Assembly: GCF_900101595.1 (NCBI RefSeq)
Contig: NZ_FMYY01000027.1
Location: forward strand, 1 to 64,000
Direction of reading: 5' to 3'
Length of the DNA stretch: 64,000 nt
DNA from: Paenibacillus sp. cl123
GTDB lineage: Bacteria; Bacillota; Bacilli; Paenibacillales; NBRC-103111
Shown piece after piece: positions 8,959 through 18,117 of this stretch. The notes under the pieces are model-generated. The model did no database searches. It had not been told where the DNA came from and was given only the letters and a program-made list of their open reading frames with translations. A program made the translations under genes and the position numbers. Numbering within the stretch: the stretch's first letter is position 1; the number at the start of each line of letters is the position of its first letter.

Positions 8959-8988
8959 TTAGACGCTGGCCAGCGCGCTTTCCCTTCA
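8959..8988 (-). promoter_or_regulatory. Candidate ECF-type promoter of the sigma operon
   Basis: On the minus strand TGAAGG (8983-8988) lies 17 bp before CGTCTAA (8959-8965), close to the TGAAAC-N16/17-CGTC form used by SigW/SigM/SigX-type factors. It sits about 35 bp upstream of the sigma gene start, the expected place for autoregulation. No good sigma-A alternative is seen. Confidence 0.55.
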
Positions 8989-9018
8989 AATCTCGGCGAA
9001 AGACTTCCATTCTTTCGG

Positions 9019-9717
9019 CTAGTCCATGGATACGGCTCGAATCCCTTCAATCCCCAGCAGTTCCTCGATCGTCTGCGCCGCATGCGTTTTTTTGGTCAGC
9101 CTCAGATCCAGCGTAATCTGCATCATGCGGATGTCTCCGCCGTCACCGGGTATTTCCTCCACCGACCATTTTTTGATATCGCAGCCTTTGCCGGCCAGCA
9201 AATGAGAAACCCGGCCCAGCAGACTTGGGATATCGGCGGCTTCGATCCGCAGGCTGCGCGTTTTTTTGTGCGCCATATAACGTTTCTCCACCACATGCAA
9301 ACCGAACAAGCTGATCAGGGCAAGCAAGCAGGCGAGGCCCGCCGCATAATAAAATCCCGCCCCAATGGCAAGTCCGATGGCCGCGACCACCCACAACGAG
9401 GCGGCCGTGGTGAGTCCCGTAATCGCTTTTCCTGTATAAAGAATTGTCCCCGCTCCCAAAAAGCCGATCCCGCTGATAACCTGCGCGGCCAGACGGGCAG
9501 GGTCTCTCTGCACATTAGCCAGTTTCGTAAATTCCGAGAAACCGTACATGGAGAGCAGCATAATTAATGTCGAGCCTAGGCATACGAGCATATGCGTACG
9601 CAAGCCCGCCGCCCGGCTGCTCTGCTCGCGCTCGAAGCCGATCAAACCGCCTAGCAGCATCGAAAGCAGCAGTCTTAAGGTGATATGAAATAAATCTATA
9701 CTCCAGGGATCGTTCAT
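9019..9717 (-). CDS. MgtC/SapB family membrane protein
   Basis: A 232-residue membrane protein with the MgtC core: LLSMLLGGLIGFEREQ followed by AAGLRTHMLVCLGSTL (helices 1-2), QVISGIGFLGAGTIL (helix 3-4 loop) and GLTTAASLWVVAAIGLAIGAG. The last ~75 residues form a cytoplasmic ACT-like domain. MgtC proteins modulate the F-type ATP synthase and adaptation to low magnesium in several pathogens; in soil bacilli the role is less clear. AGAAGGAGG precedes the ATG. It stands alone, convergent with nothing and about 90 bp from the sigma operon. Confidence 0.88.
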   Translation of the reverse strand: MNDPWSIDLFHITLRLLLSMLLGGLIGFEREQSSRAAGLRTHMLVCLGSTLIMLLSMYGFSEFTKLANVQRDPARLAAQVISGIGFLGAGTILYTGKAITGLTTAASLWVVAAIGLAIGAGFYYAAGLACLLALISLFGLHVVEKRYMAHKKTRSLRIEAADIPSLLGRVSHLLAGKGCDIKKWSVEEIPGDGGDIRMMQITLDLRLTKKTHAAQTIEELLGIEGIRAVSMD

Positions 9718-9797
9718 AACTAAAAAGGCCTCCTTCTGAACCTGCTGAATGTGACCCTTATTTTATCACGAACTGCTGCTTTCTTTGCTTATTTTTC

Positions 9798-9829
9798 ATA
9801 AAAAAAAGCCGCGGAGTCAGGACTCCGTC
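9798..9829 (-). terminator. Intrinsic terminator of the acetyltransferase gene
   Basis: GACGGAGTC/GACTCCG(T) forms a tight stem (9813-9826 core) followed by eight T residues on the minus strand. The stop codon of the acetyltransferase gene (9817-9819) lies within the hairpin loop. Confidence 0.85.
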
Positions 9830-10275
9830 AGCTTGATAAATTGGGTCATCGTAATGCCGGGCGCAAGCAGGTGCATCCGGGATGGCTCGAACCCATGCTT
9901 TTCATATAAGGCTACCGCGGGAATATTGCCCGTCCCCGTCGAGACGATAATGGCTCCTCCCGGCGGGGCGAGGCTCTCCACATACTGCAGCAGCTTCCCT
10001 GCGATGCCCATCCGAAAGCAATCCGGATGCACCATCATCCGGCAGATCGTCAATTCCCTGGCGCTTTGCCTGCAGGATACGGCTCCCGTGAGCCTTGCGC
10101 CCGTATAGTGGCCGAAAAAAGTTTCGCCCGATTCCCGAAGCGTTTGCGGCGAATCCAGCAGCGGAGGGATTTCTTCGAAACCGATCAGCTCGGCTTCGAT
10201 CCGATAAGCCAGCTGCTGCAGCTCCAGCAGGGGCAGCAGCTCGTGAAGATTTTCAAGATCGATTGGCCGGATCAT
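9817..10275 (-). CDS. GNAT family N-acetyltransferase
   Basis: A 152-residue acetyltransferase fold: N-terminal MIRPIDLENL strand, central ICRMMVHPDCFRMGIAGKLLQYVE, in which VHP plus R-x-x-G-I-A/G form the acetyl-CoA pyrophosphate loop, and the C-terminal GNIPAVALYEKHGFEP motif. The substrate cannot be told from sequence. I chose the ATG at 10275, which has GGGGGAGGG seven bases upstream; the frame could start at 10302. It follows gatB by about 75 bp and may be transcribed with the gatCAB operon. Confidence 0.85.
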   Translation of the reverse strand: MIRPIDLENLHELLPLLELQQLAYRIEAELIGFEEIPPLLDSPQTLRESGETFFGHYTGARLTGAVSCRQSARELTICRMMVHPDCFRMGIAGKLLQYVESLAPPGGAIIVSTGTGNIPAVALYEKHGFEPSRMHLLAPGITMTQFIKLTES

Positions 10276-10349
10276 CTGCGTCCCTCCCCCGTTCATCCGC
10301 ACGGCATGGCTAACCGCCGATTCGCCCGCATCCGCATTGCTTTACCCTA

Positions 10350-11816
10350 TTAACGGTTAAGGCGGTCTATAATTAGCTTGTTTACCAATCCCGGATTGGC
10401 CTTGCCTTTGGTTTCCTTCATGATCTGTCCGACCAGGAAGCCGATAGCCTTGTCCTTGCCGGCCTTGAAGTCGGCGACCGATTGCGGATTTTTCTCCACG
10501 ACCTGATCGACGATTGCCGCTATCGCGCCTTCATCGCTGATCTGAACAAGACCTTGCTCCTCCACGATGGCCTGCGGGCTTTTGCCTGTTTCCATCATCG
10601 ACTTGAAGACGGTTTTGGCGATTTTACTGCTAATCGTCCCTTTCTCGATCAGACCGATCATCTCGCCTAAGCCCTGGCCGGTGATGGGCACATCCGCCAG
10701 CTCCAGATTGTTCGCATTCAGGTAGCCGAGAAGATCGCCCATGATCCAGTTGGCGACAGCCTTCGCATCCTGCGTATAATTCAGGCTTTCCTCGAAGAAG
10801 TCAGCTACCTTCATGGAAGAGGTGATCACTCCCGCATCATAGCTCGGCAGGCTGTACTGCTCCATATAACGCTTCTTGCGGGCGTCCGGAAGCTCGGGGA
10901 TGGAATCGCGCACCCGCGTCTTCCACTCCTCGTCGATATGCGCCGAAACCAGGTCCGGGTCCGGGAAATAGCGGTAATCATGCGCCTGCTCTTTGCTGCG
11001 CATCGTCAGCGTTTTGCCTTGAGCCTCGTCCCAGCGGCGCGTCTCCTGAACAACCTCTTCCCCGCTGTCCAGCACGTCGGCCTGCCGCCACTCCTCGTAT
11101 TCCAGACCGCGCTGCACGCCCCGGAATGAGTTCATGTTTTTCAGCTCGGCCTTCGTGCCGAACTTCTCCTGGCCGAACGGGCGCAAGCTGATATTCGCAT
11201 CGCAGCGCAGTGAGCCTTCCTCCATCTTCACGTCGGAGACATCGCAATATTGCATGATCGCTTTGATCTTCTCCAGATAAGCGCGCGCCTCCTCCGGCGA
11301 GCGCAAATCCGGCTCGGACACGATCTCGATCAGAGGCGTGCCGACCCGGTTGAAGTCGACGAGCGAGGCATAGCCGCCATCGACATGCGTGAGCTTCCCG
11401 GCGTCCTCTTCCAGATGGACGCGGGTGATGCCGATCCGCTTCGTAACGCCGCCGACCTCGATCTCGATCCAGCCATGCTCGCCTACCGGCTTGTCGTATT
11501 GCGAGATTTGATAAGCCTTGGGCGAATCGGGATAAAAGTAATTTTTGCGGTCGAACTTCGTATCGGTGGCGACCTGACAATTCAGCGCCATCGACGCTTT
11601 GATGGCGTACTCCAGCGCCTGCTTGTTAAGCACAGGCAGGACGCCGGGATGCCCGAGGCAGACCGGGCATGTATGGGTATTAGGCGGAGCTCCGAAAGAA
11701 GTGGAGCAGCCGCAGAAAATTTTTGATTGGGTGTGCAGCTCGACATGCACTTCAAGGCCGATGACGGTCTCATACTTTTTGGCCGATGCTTGTTGGTTAC
11801 CAGTTGCCGCTGTCAT
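10350..11816 (-). CDS. gatB: Aspartyl/glutamyl-tRNA amidotransferase subunit B
   Basis: GatB (488 residues) binds the misacylated tRNA and phosphorylates the Glu or Asp side chain, then transfers ammonia delivered from GatA to give Gln-tRNA(Gln) or Asn-tRNA(Asn). The start [15 protein letters not shown], the zinc site residues in [10 protein letters not shown]...[12 protein letters not shown], the [18 protein letters not shown] motif and the C-terminal YqeY-like tail ([17 protein letters not shown]) are all present. Length is typical. It is the third gene of gatC-gatA-gatB, 18 bp after gatA, with GGAAAGGAG upstream of the ATG. Confidence 0.97.
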   Translation of the reverse strand: MTAATGNQQASAKKYETVIGLEVHVELHTQSKIFCGCSTSFGAPPNTHTCPVCLGHPGVLPVLNKQALEYAIKASMALNCQVATDTKFDRKNYFYPDSPKAYQISQYDKPVGEHGWIEIEVGGVTKRIGITRVHLEEDAGKLTHVDGGYASLVDFNRVGTPLIEIVSEPDLRSPEEARAYLEKIKAIMQYCDVSDVKMEEGSLRCDANISLRPFGQEKFGTKAELKNMNSFRGVQRGLEYEEWRQADVLDSGEEVVQETRRWDEAQGKTLTMRSKEQAHDYRYFPDPDLVSAHIDEEWKTRVRDSIPELPDARKKRYMEQYSLPSYDAGVITSSMKVADFFEESLNYTQDAKAVANWIMGDLLGYLNANNLELADVPITGQGLGEMIGLIEKGTISSKIAKTVFKSMMETGKSPQAIVEEQGLVQISDEGAIAAIVDQVVEKNPQSVADFKAGKDKAIGFLVGQIMKETKGKANPGLVNKLIIDRLNR

Positions 11817-11834
11817 ATGGGGTTGCTCCTTTCC

Positions 11835-13292
11835 TTAAAGCTGCGGGCGCTGCTTGTGAAACTCCGTACGCTGTTCGAAGGCGTGAGCCGCGCGCAGCAC
11901 CGTCGCTTCGTCAAGCGCCTTGCCGATAATTTGCAGACCGACCGGCAGGCCGTCGGCCATGCCGCACGGAACGCTGATCGCAGGAACCCCCGCCAGGTTG
12001 ACCGGGATCGTCAAAATATCGTTCAAATACATCGTAAGCGGATCATTTGTCTGCGAACCGATCTTGAACGCCGGCGTCGGAGCCGTCGGGCCTATGACTA
12101 CGTCATAGTTCTCGAACACCTGATCAAAATCCCGCTTGATCAGCGTGCGCACCTTCTGAGCCTTCAAGTAGTAAGCGTCGTAGTAGCCGGAGCTGAGCGC
12201 GTACGTGCCGAGCATGATCCGGCGCTTCACCTCGTCGCCGAAGCCTTCGCTGCGGCTTCTGAGATACAGGTCCAGCAAGTTTTTAGGGTTGTCCGCTCTG
12301 ACCCCGTAACGAACACCGTCGAAGCGGGCCAGGTTGGAGGAAGCTTCGGAGGAAGCGAGGAGATAGTAGGTCGCAACCGCATATTCGGAATGGGGCAGCG
12401 ACACTTCCTCGACGACGGCGCCAAGCCCTTCCAGCGTTTTCAACGCGGCCAGCACCGCTTCCTTGACCTTCGGATCAATCCCGGTTCCCAAGTATTCCTT
12501 CGGCACGGCTACCCGCAGTCCTTGCACATCGCCGGTCAGCGCGCTGAGATAGTCGGGCACCTCCGTGTTCAGCGAGGTCGAATCGGACGGATCATGTCCG
12601 GCGATCGCCTGAAGCAGGTAGGCGCTGTCCTCCACATTTTTCGTCAGCGGGCCGATCTGGTCCAGCGACGATGCGAAGGCGACCAAGCCATAACGCGACA
12701 CGAGGCCATAGGTCGGCTTAAGTCCGACAACGCCGCAATAGGAAGCCGGCTGGCGGATCGAGCCGCCCGTATCCGAGCCCAGCGAGAAGAAAACCTCGCC
12801 AGCCGCGACGGAAGCTGCCGAACCGCCGCTGGAGCCACCCGGCACGTAGTCGGTGTTCCATGGGTTGTAGGTCGGGTGAAAGCTGGAATTTTCGTTGGAG
12901 CCGCCCATGGCGAACTCGTCCATGTTCAGCTTGCCGATCGTCACTGCATCCGCTTCCCGAAGCTTCTTCACTACCGTGGCATCATAGATAGGATTGTAAT
13001 TGCGCAAAAATTGGCTGGCGCAAGTCGTCGTCAGCCCTTCGGTCACGATGTTGTCCTTGACTCCGATCGGCAGCCCGAACAGCAAGCCCCGGGATTCGTC
13101 CGAGCCCAGCTTCGCGTCAAGCTCCCCGGCTCTGGCGAGCGCGCGCTCCTCATCCAGCGTCAGAAATGCCCGGACCTTGCCGTCCACCTCGGCGATCCGC
13201 TTATACGATTCGTTCACCAGATCGGTGACGGTAATCTCTTTGGCATGCAGCTTGTTATGTACTTCCTGTAGTCGTAAGTTAAACAGAGACAA
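11835..13292 (-). CDS. gatA: Aspartyl/glutamyl-tRNA amidotransferase subunit A
   Basis: GatA (485 residues) is the amidase-signature glutaminase that supplies ammonia to GatB. The Ser-cisSer-Lys triad is intact at K79 (GVKDN), S154 ([10 protein letters not shown]) and S178 ([12 protein letters not shown]), the same numbers as in Staphylococcus aureus GatA. The gene begins at a TTG (13292) preceded by GGAGGGAGG; homologues begin with the same MSLF-type residues, supporting this rare start. It follows gatC by 30 bp and precedes gatB by 18 bp in one operon. Confidence 0.97.
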   Translation of the reverse strand: MSLFNLRLQEVHNKLHAKEITVTDLVNESYKRIAEVDGKVRAFLTLDEERALARAGELDAKLGSDESRGLLFGLPIGVKDNIVTEGLTTTCASQFLRNYNPIYDATVVKKLREADAVTIGKLNMDEFAMGGSNENSSFHPTYNPWNTDYVPGGSSGGSAASVAAGEVFFSLGSDTGGSIRQPASYCGVVGLKPTYGLVSRYGLVAFASSLDQIGPLTKNVEDSAYLLQAIAGHDPSDSTSLNTEVPDYLSALTGDVQGLRVAVPKEYLGTGIDPKVKEAVLAALKTLEGLGAVVEEVSLPHSEYAVATYYLLASSEASSNLARFDGVRYGVRADNPKNLLDLYLRSRSEGFGDEVKRRIMLGTYALSSGYYDAYYLKAQKVRTLIKRDFDQVFENYDVVIGPTAPTPAFKIGSQTNDPLTMYLNDILTIPVNLAGVPAISVPCGMADGLPVGLQIIGKALDEATVLRAAHAFEQRTEFHKQRPQL

Positions 13293-13322
13293 GCCTGAAT
13301 CCTCCCTCCAAATGTTGCTTTC

Positions 13323-13610
13323 CTATTCCAGTACCGCCGGAACTTTGATCTGTCCGTCCTCTTCGTCCGGCGCATTTTGCAGCACCTTGTCCAAATTCAG
13401 AGAAGGCTTCACCACATCTTCGCGCATAACATTCACAAGAGGCATCGCATGACTGGTTGGCTCCACGCCTTCGGTATCGAGCTGTTCAAGCTGCTCCGCA
13501 TACCCCAGAATCGCATTCAACTGCTCTGCGAACTTCTCTTTCTCCTCCTCGCTGAGCTCCAGACGGGCCAGTGCCGCCACATGCTCAACGTCCTTAACGG
13601 TAATACTCAT
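13323..13610 (-). CDS. gatC: Aspartyl/glutamyl-tRNA amidotransferase subunit C
   Basis: GatC (95 residues) wraps around the GatA-GatB interface and stabilises the complex. The family pattern is clear: VEHVAALARLELSEEE at the N-terminus, LNAILGYAEQLEQLDTEGVEPTSH in the middle and MREDVV plus a VLQNAPD motif toward the C-terminus. The ATG at 13610 has GAGGTG six bases upstream; the frame stays open to 13940 but without family similarity. It is the first gene of the operon. Confidence 0.96.
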   Translation of the reverse strand: MSITVKDVEHVAALARLELSEEEKEKFAEQLNAILGYAEQLEQLDTEGVEPTSHAMPLVNVMREDVVKPSLNLDKVLQNAPDEEDGQIKVPAVLE

Positions 13611-13981
13611 ATCCTGCACCTCGCTTGTTGGCTGATCATTCCTATTATTATAGCTCAGTTGCCGGGCTAACTCAATGGACAAGCCGCTCTCCTGCGGCGG
13701 GCCGCGGCGCTCCGGGCCGCGGTTCACGGTATGGTCCCAGGCATGTTCCTCGGCAGACGCTGCGCAGTGACTCTGCCTGAAACTTTTAAGAAAACCTGAC
13801 CATCGGTCAGGTCCGTCAAGATCTCTGCGTACGTTTCCCCGCTTTTGGCGCGTGGGAAGGAATGAATATGGGATTCCAACCGCTCTTGAAGTCATGTCCC
13901 ATTGGAACTGAGATATTGAAAAAAAGCCGGCCCCCCGCAAGGAAGGACCGGCCTCGGCAGCGCGCCGCCAGCGGCGGCTGA
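13611..13981. other. Intergenic region upstream of gatC with an operator-like palindrome
   Basis: This 370-bp gap holds the promoter region of gatCAB and the terminator of the next gene. The only strong structure is ACCTGACC-ATC-GGTCAGGT at 13794-13812, an exact palindrome with 8-bp arms of the kind bound by TetR-type dimers. It lies about 185 bp upstream of gatC. I see no T-box or riboswitch and no supported gene. Confidence 0.45.
13919..13952 (-). terminator. Intrinsic terminator of the IDEAL-domain gene
   Basis: A GCCGG/CCGGC stem (13926-13930 with 13948-13952) is followed on the minus strand by seven T residues. It ends the transcript of the gene at 13982. Confidence 0.75.
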
Positions 13982-14359
13982 TTATATCCAGGCTTTCAAG
14001 TGAATCTGACGGATAAAGTCCTGATTGGACTGCACCTCTTTGCTTGCTTCTGCCGGCGCTTCCTCGACTTCCCCGTTCATAATGCGGCGGAACAGCGCCG
14101 AATTTTTCGTGGCGAGCGCGAAGTCGATCAGCGCCTCCCGCTCGATCCGGTCGGCTTCCTGCCTCAGCAGCGTTTCTTCCAGCTCAACGTCGGCTCCCGG
14201 CACAAAATGATGTTTGTTGGTCTTCGGAACTCGTACGACGTAATCAAATACATTATCCGCATTGCGGTCGTAAGCAATGATATATCCGTACTCGCCGACA
14301 GGCAGGTTTTGCTCAAAGCTGTCTCCGACAATAATGACCTTCTGCCCTAAACGCAGCAT
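13982..14359 (-). CDS. IDEAL-domain-like protein
   Basis: A 125-residue soluble protein. The N-terminal half (MLRLGQKVIIVGDSFEQ, then PVGEYGYIIAYDRN, VFDYVVRVP) looks like a small beta-barrel of the kind often paired with a C-terminal IDEAL motif, here seen as LIDFALATKNSALFRRIMNG (about residues 80-100). IDEAL domains are short helical modules of Firmicutes of poorly known function, some binding ClpC or regulators. I chose the ATG at 14359 with AAAGGGG upstream; the open frame to 14479 lacks a ribosome binding site. It stands as a single gene with its own terminator. Confidence 0.6.
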   Translation of the reverse strand: MLRLGQKVIIVGDSFEQNLPVGEYGYIIAYDRNADNVFDYVVRVPKTNKHHFVPGADVELEETLLRQEADRIEREALIDFALATKNSALFRRIMNGEVEEAPAEASKEVQSNQDFIRQIHLKAWI

Positions 14360-14557
14360 GTTCGTTCCCCTTTCGCTTATCCGTTCCCTGCTTTGATTCA
14401 TGCTAGTACCGGCGCGATTCCTGAATAGATGACTGGTGCGTAGACTTGTGTAGGAATAGATCATGAATCCGGCTTGCAACGTGTAAGTAGCTAAATTTAT
14501 TTTTTAGCATATCATTTTTTGGTAGGGTAAGCAATGAAATCGATAGGAACGATGCCC

Positions 14558-16846
14558 TTATCCTTCGTCAGCCGACAACGGCGCTTCTTCCGTACGGCTC
14601 AGCCTGCGGAAATCCCGGGGCGACATGCCGCTCATTTTTTTGAACATCCGGTTGAAGGAGTTGATGTTCTGGTACCCCGACTCCTGCGCAATGTCCTGGA
14701 TTTTCTTGCCCGGCTGCTCCAGCAGCATGCGCTTGGCCTTGTCGATCCGCACATTGTTGATGTAGTCGACGAAGTACTCGCCGGTTTTCTCTTTGAAATA
14801 GGTAGACAGGTAGCCGCCCGTAATATGAAGCTTCTCGGCGACAATATCCAGCGTGATATCTTTCTGGTAATGGGCTTGTACATATTCCGTGACGAAATCG
14901 ATGATCGGATCGCCGTTTTTTTGTTTGCCGGCAATCTCTTCGCAGGCCGCTGCAAGCAGTTGACTGAAGAACATCCGGTACTGCCGGCTGGAATAAAAGC
15001 TTTGCAGCGAGCCAAGCTCCCCGATGACCGACTCGGTCGCCTGCTCGTCCAGACGAAGCGCGTGCAGCGTCTTGCGCACCTTCTGCACGATATCGATCGT
15101 GAACTCGCGATATTGGCGCACCGTTCCCTGCCTGCGCTCAAGCTGGGCGAGATGGCGGTCAAGCAGCTGCAGCAGCTCCTGGGCGTTGCCTGCTCGGAGG
15201 TTTGTATCGAACTGTCTCTCCTGGGCGGGCGCGAGCAGATGTGACCACTCGCGGCTCGCGCATTCCTTCACCACCTGGGTTTCCTCGTTAAGTATCCTCT
15301 CCTGCAGCAAACTGACGGTCTGCTCGTAGGCCGCCGTGTAGTCCGATGCCTCGGGAAACATCCGGGAGACGGCCACCGTGACGAAATAGCCGTCCGCGTC
15401 CTGCTTCATGGCCTCCAGCAGCCGGTGGAGGCATGCGTCCAGGCTCGCGTCGTCGATGTCATACACAACGGAGAATATCAACCGGCTCTCCGCCTGGAAA
15501 GTCAACGAACGGGGACATTCCAGAGAGAGCGCCTGGTTAATAAATTCACGGATGAAGTAAGTCAGCCTCTCCGGTCCCTGGCGCATTTCCTCCCAGAATC
15601 GGGCCCTGTAGCTGATCTCGAACACGATAAACCGGAATGCCTGCTGGCCTAATCCCTCCAAAGCGCCATGAGATCCGTTATATATATTTTTCAGCTTGTC
15701 CAGATACCGATACGCGCGCAATTGCGTCGTCTGGTGCATCAAATCCCGTTCGATCGCCGCATTCGCCTTCTGCATGTCGTCCAGCTTGCGGCCGATCAGC
15801 TGAAACTCGCGGATGCGGGTGCGCACCTGACCGACCGCCCCTTCGATCCCTTGAATCGAATTGATGATTTGCTTGACCGGATTATTGAAGCGCAGGCTGA
15901 ACACGACCGAGACGAGCACGCTGACCAGCAGCGCCAGCGTCAGCAGGAGCAGCAGCGTCAGATTGAGCCGGGATACCTGCTCGGAGATGCTCTCGCCCGG
16001 CACCGCGCTCACGTAAGAAAGCCGGCTGGTCAAGTCTGTACGGTGAAAATAATACGTATTGTCAAACAAGCCGTAGGACTGGTCCGGCGGCATCATAGCC
16101 CGCAGATTCTCAGGTCCGGGACCGCCTGCCGAGAAAATCACGCGGTCGTCCTCATCCATGATCGTAAAGCTGGGGCTGGCGGAACGGTTAAAAGCGTTAA
16201 ACAGCTTGCCCGCATCGAGCATAGCTACGATATAGAAGTCATCATTTTGCCAATGCTTGACGATATAGGGAATGAACGTGCCTTTGTCCGTGGGGGCGCC
16301 TGCCGGGTAGAACGGATACTCGACGAATCGCGAGGCAGGAAAAAGCTTGGAAGAATAAGGCTTGGCGAACTGCTCCTGCCAGAAGGACAGCGGGTAGTCC
16401 TCGCTTGCGTAAACCTTTTCGAAAAAGGTTGCCTTCTCATTCGTTCCCACCTTGCTCAGCACCTGCGGATCGTCCTTGAACACAAGCACCGCATTATCCA
16501 CATACAGCAGCGGATTGCTGATGACCCGGGTCAGCTCCTGCTTCACAAGCTGATAAGCCTCGAATCTGGCATTGCCTGCGCTCCCGCGCAGCAAATCGAC
16601 GTGGTCTTGGAAATAGAGCGCATACATCTGCTTCTGCACCAGCTCTACATGCTCCTCATACCTCTGGGAAGCAAACTGGATGTTCTGCTCGTTGTATCGG
16701 ATAATTTCATTGCGAATATTCGTCTGAAAAAAAGAGAACGACCAAAAATTAAAGGAAACCAGCAGCAGGATGACGGTCAGAAATCCGAGCAGCAGCCGGA
16801 TGAGCATACTTGACCCTTTGGTCTGCGAACCTGCAAACGGACGCAT
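14558..16846 (-). CDS. Membrane-bound AraC family regulator (cassette 1)
   Basis: About 762 residues. An N-terminal helix (SMLIRLLLGFLTVILLLVSFNFW) and a second helix near residue 300 (LTLLLLLTLALLVSVLVSVVF) enclose an extracellular sensing domain, followed by a HAMP-like linker, a long cytoplasmic middle region and a C-terminal AraC-type pair of HTH motifs (ITLDIVAEKLHITGGYLSTYFKEKTGE ... IAQESGYQNINSFNRMFKKMSG). This architecture is typical of Paenibacillus regulators next to LplB/YtcP importers. It is divergent from the permease-lipoprotein operon and most likely activates it when a saccharide is sensed outside. I chose the ATG at 16846 after GGGAGGGGG; upstream ATGs exist. Confidence 0.88.
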   Translation of the reverse strand: MRPFAGSQTKGSSMLIRLLLGFLTVILLLVSFNFWSFSFFQTNIRNEIIRYNEQNIQFASQRYEEHVELVQKQMYALYFQDHVDLLRGSAGNARFEAYQLVKQELTRVISNPLLYVDNAVLVFKDDPQVLSKVGTNEKATFFEKVYASEDYPLSFWQEQFAKPYSSKLFPASRFVEYPFYPAGAPTDKGTFIPYIVKHWQNDDFYIVAMLDAGKLFNAFNRSASPSFTIMDEDDRVIFSAGGPGPENLRAMMPPDQSYGLFDNTYYFHRTDLTSRLSYVSAVPGESISEQVSRLNLTLLLLLTLALLVSVLVSVVFSLRFNNPVKQIINSIQGIEGAVGQVRTRIREFQLIGRKLDDMQKANAAIERDLMHQTTQLRAYRYLDKLKNIYNGSHGALEGLGQQAFRFIVFEISYRARFWEEMRQGPERLTYFIREFINQALSLECPRSLTFQAESRLIFSVVYDIDDASLDACLHRLLEAMKQDADGYFVTVAVSRMFPEASDYTAAYEQTVSLLQERILNEETQVVKECASREWSHLLAPAQERQFDTNLRAGNAQELLQLLDRHLAQLERRQGTVRQYREFTIDIVQKVRKTLHALRLDEQATESVIGELGSLQSFYSSRQYRMFFSQLLAAACEEIAGKQKNGDPIIDFVTEYVQAHYQKDITLDIVAEKLHITGGYLSTYFKEKTGEYFVDYINNVRIDKAKRMLLEQPGKKIQDIAQESGYQNINSFNRMFKKMSGMSPRDFRRLSRTEEAPLSADEG

Positions 16847-17009
16847 CCCCTTCCCCCTCCCCATCTCTTCTTTCCGAGTTTCTGTTAATGATACACGAGA
16901 GCCCTTCCCGTGAAAAGACATTCATGGGACCGCCAAGTACGCATATTTTCGAAAAATGTTCATATTTCCGGAATTTATAAATTTGGAAAAGAATACGGAA
17001 TTGCTATCG

Positions 17010-17038
17010 TTCTCATTCCATCCCGCCCATGCTACGAT
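17010..17038 (+). promoter_or_regulatory. Possible promoter of the cassette 1 transporter operon
   Basis: TTCTCA and TACGAT are 17 bp apart, with an extended TGC before the -10, about 100 bp before the first permease start. Just upstream lies the AT-rich palindrome AATTTATAAATT (16972-16983) inside a TTTCC...GGAAA dyad, a plausible activator site for the divergent AraC protein. Confidence 0.4.
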
Positions 17039-17135
17039 AACCCCACAAACCGCCTGCACCAACGCTTGCCCAACCGAATCGCCCCGTCCCAGCCATGAGG
17101 CGATTCCAAAATAAGATGATGGAGGGATACGCGAG

Positions 17136-18101
17136 ATGAAAAGCATAACAACGGCGTCCGGGCCGGAAGCACTCGCTCCGGCCAAACGACAAGCCGGCCG
17201 CACGCTATGGAAACGGGCCGTGCAGAGCAAATATCTGCTCATTATGTTCACTCCATGCCTGCTCTACTATTTGATCTTCAAGTATTTGCCGATGGGCGGC
17301 ATCGTGATCTCCTTTAAGGATTACAGCCTGTACAAGGGCATCTGGGAGAGCAGCTGGGTCGGGCTCAAGTTTTACAACATGTTTTTCCAGAGTCCGGATT
17401 TTTGGACGCTGCTGCGCAATACGTTTCTGCTCGGCTTGTACAAACTGGTGTTTGGATTCCCCGCGCCGATTATTCTTGCCCTGCTGCTTAATGAAGTCAA
17501 AAACGCTTTTTTCAAGAGATTCGTGCAAACCGTCAGCTATCTGCCTCATTTCATATCCAATGTCGTCGTGGCCGGCATGGTCGTGATGTTCCTGTCGCCG
17601 ACCAGCGGCATCGTCAACCGTTTCATCGAATCGCTTGGCTTTGACGCCATTCACTTCATGGTCCGTCCCGAGCTGTTCCGGACGATTTACGTAAGCTCGG
17701 AGATTTGGCAGCATATCGGGTGGGAGACGATCATTTATTTGGCCGCGCTCACGTCGATCGACCCGGCGCTGTACGAAGCGGCCGATATCGACGGCGCAAG
17801 CCGCTGGAACAAGCTGTGGAGCGTGACATTGCCCGGGATCGCGCCGGCCATCATCATTCTGTTCATTCTGAACGTCGGACGGGTGCTGGAGATTGGCTTC
17901 GAGAAGGTATTCCTGCTCTACAATCCGGCTACCTACAGTACGGCCGATATATTGAGCACATACGTATACCGGACCGGTCTCATCAACGGCAACTTCAGTT
18001 ATGCCGCAGCCATCGATATGTTCACCGGCATCATCTGCCTGATCTTTATTTACGCAGCCAACACGCTCAGTCGGCGGCTGTCCGAAACCAGTCTGTGGTA
18101 G
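17136..18101 (+). CDS. Saccharide ABC transporter permease (LplB type)
   Basis: A 321-residue inner-membrane permease with six predicted helices. The YLIFKYLPMGGIVISFKDY segment after helix 1 and the cytoplasmic EAA loop YEAADIDGASRWNKLW...LPGIAPAIIIL identify the LplB family of oligosaccharide importers. It forms a heterodimer with the next permease; no ATPase gene is in the operon, so a shared MsmX-like ATPase is expected from elsewhere. GGAGGG precedes the ATG. Sixteen bases separate it from the second permease. Confidence 0.93.
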   Translation: MKSITTASGPEALAPAKRQAGRTLWKRAVQSKYLLIMFTPCLLYYLIFKYLPMGGIVISFKDYSLYKGIWESSWVGLKFYNMFFQSPDFWTLLRNTFLLGLYKLVFGFPAPIILALLLNEVKNAFFKRFVQTVSYLPHFISNVVVAGMVVMFLSPTSGIVNRFIESLGFDAIHFMVRPELFRTIYVSSEIWQHIGWETIIYLAALTSIDPALYEAADIDGASRWNKLWSVTLPGIAPAIIILFILNVGRVLEIGFEKVFLLYNPATYSTADILSTYVYRTGLINGNFSYAAAIDMFTGIICLIFIYAANTLSRRLSETSLW

Positions 18102-18117
18102 AAGGAGGCGAATTTCT

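Noticed and set aside
11727-13271. 514-codon plus-strand frame opposite gatA
   Set aside because: Antisense shadow of the firmly identified gatA; the protein has no recognisable features.
15668-16813. 381-codon plus-strand frame opposite the AraC regulator
   Set aside because: Composition is typical of an antisense shadow in a GC-rich gene and it has no ribosome site.
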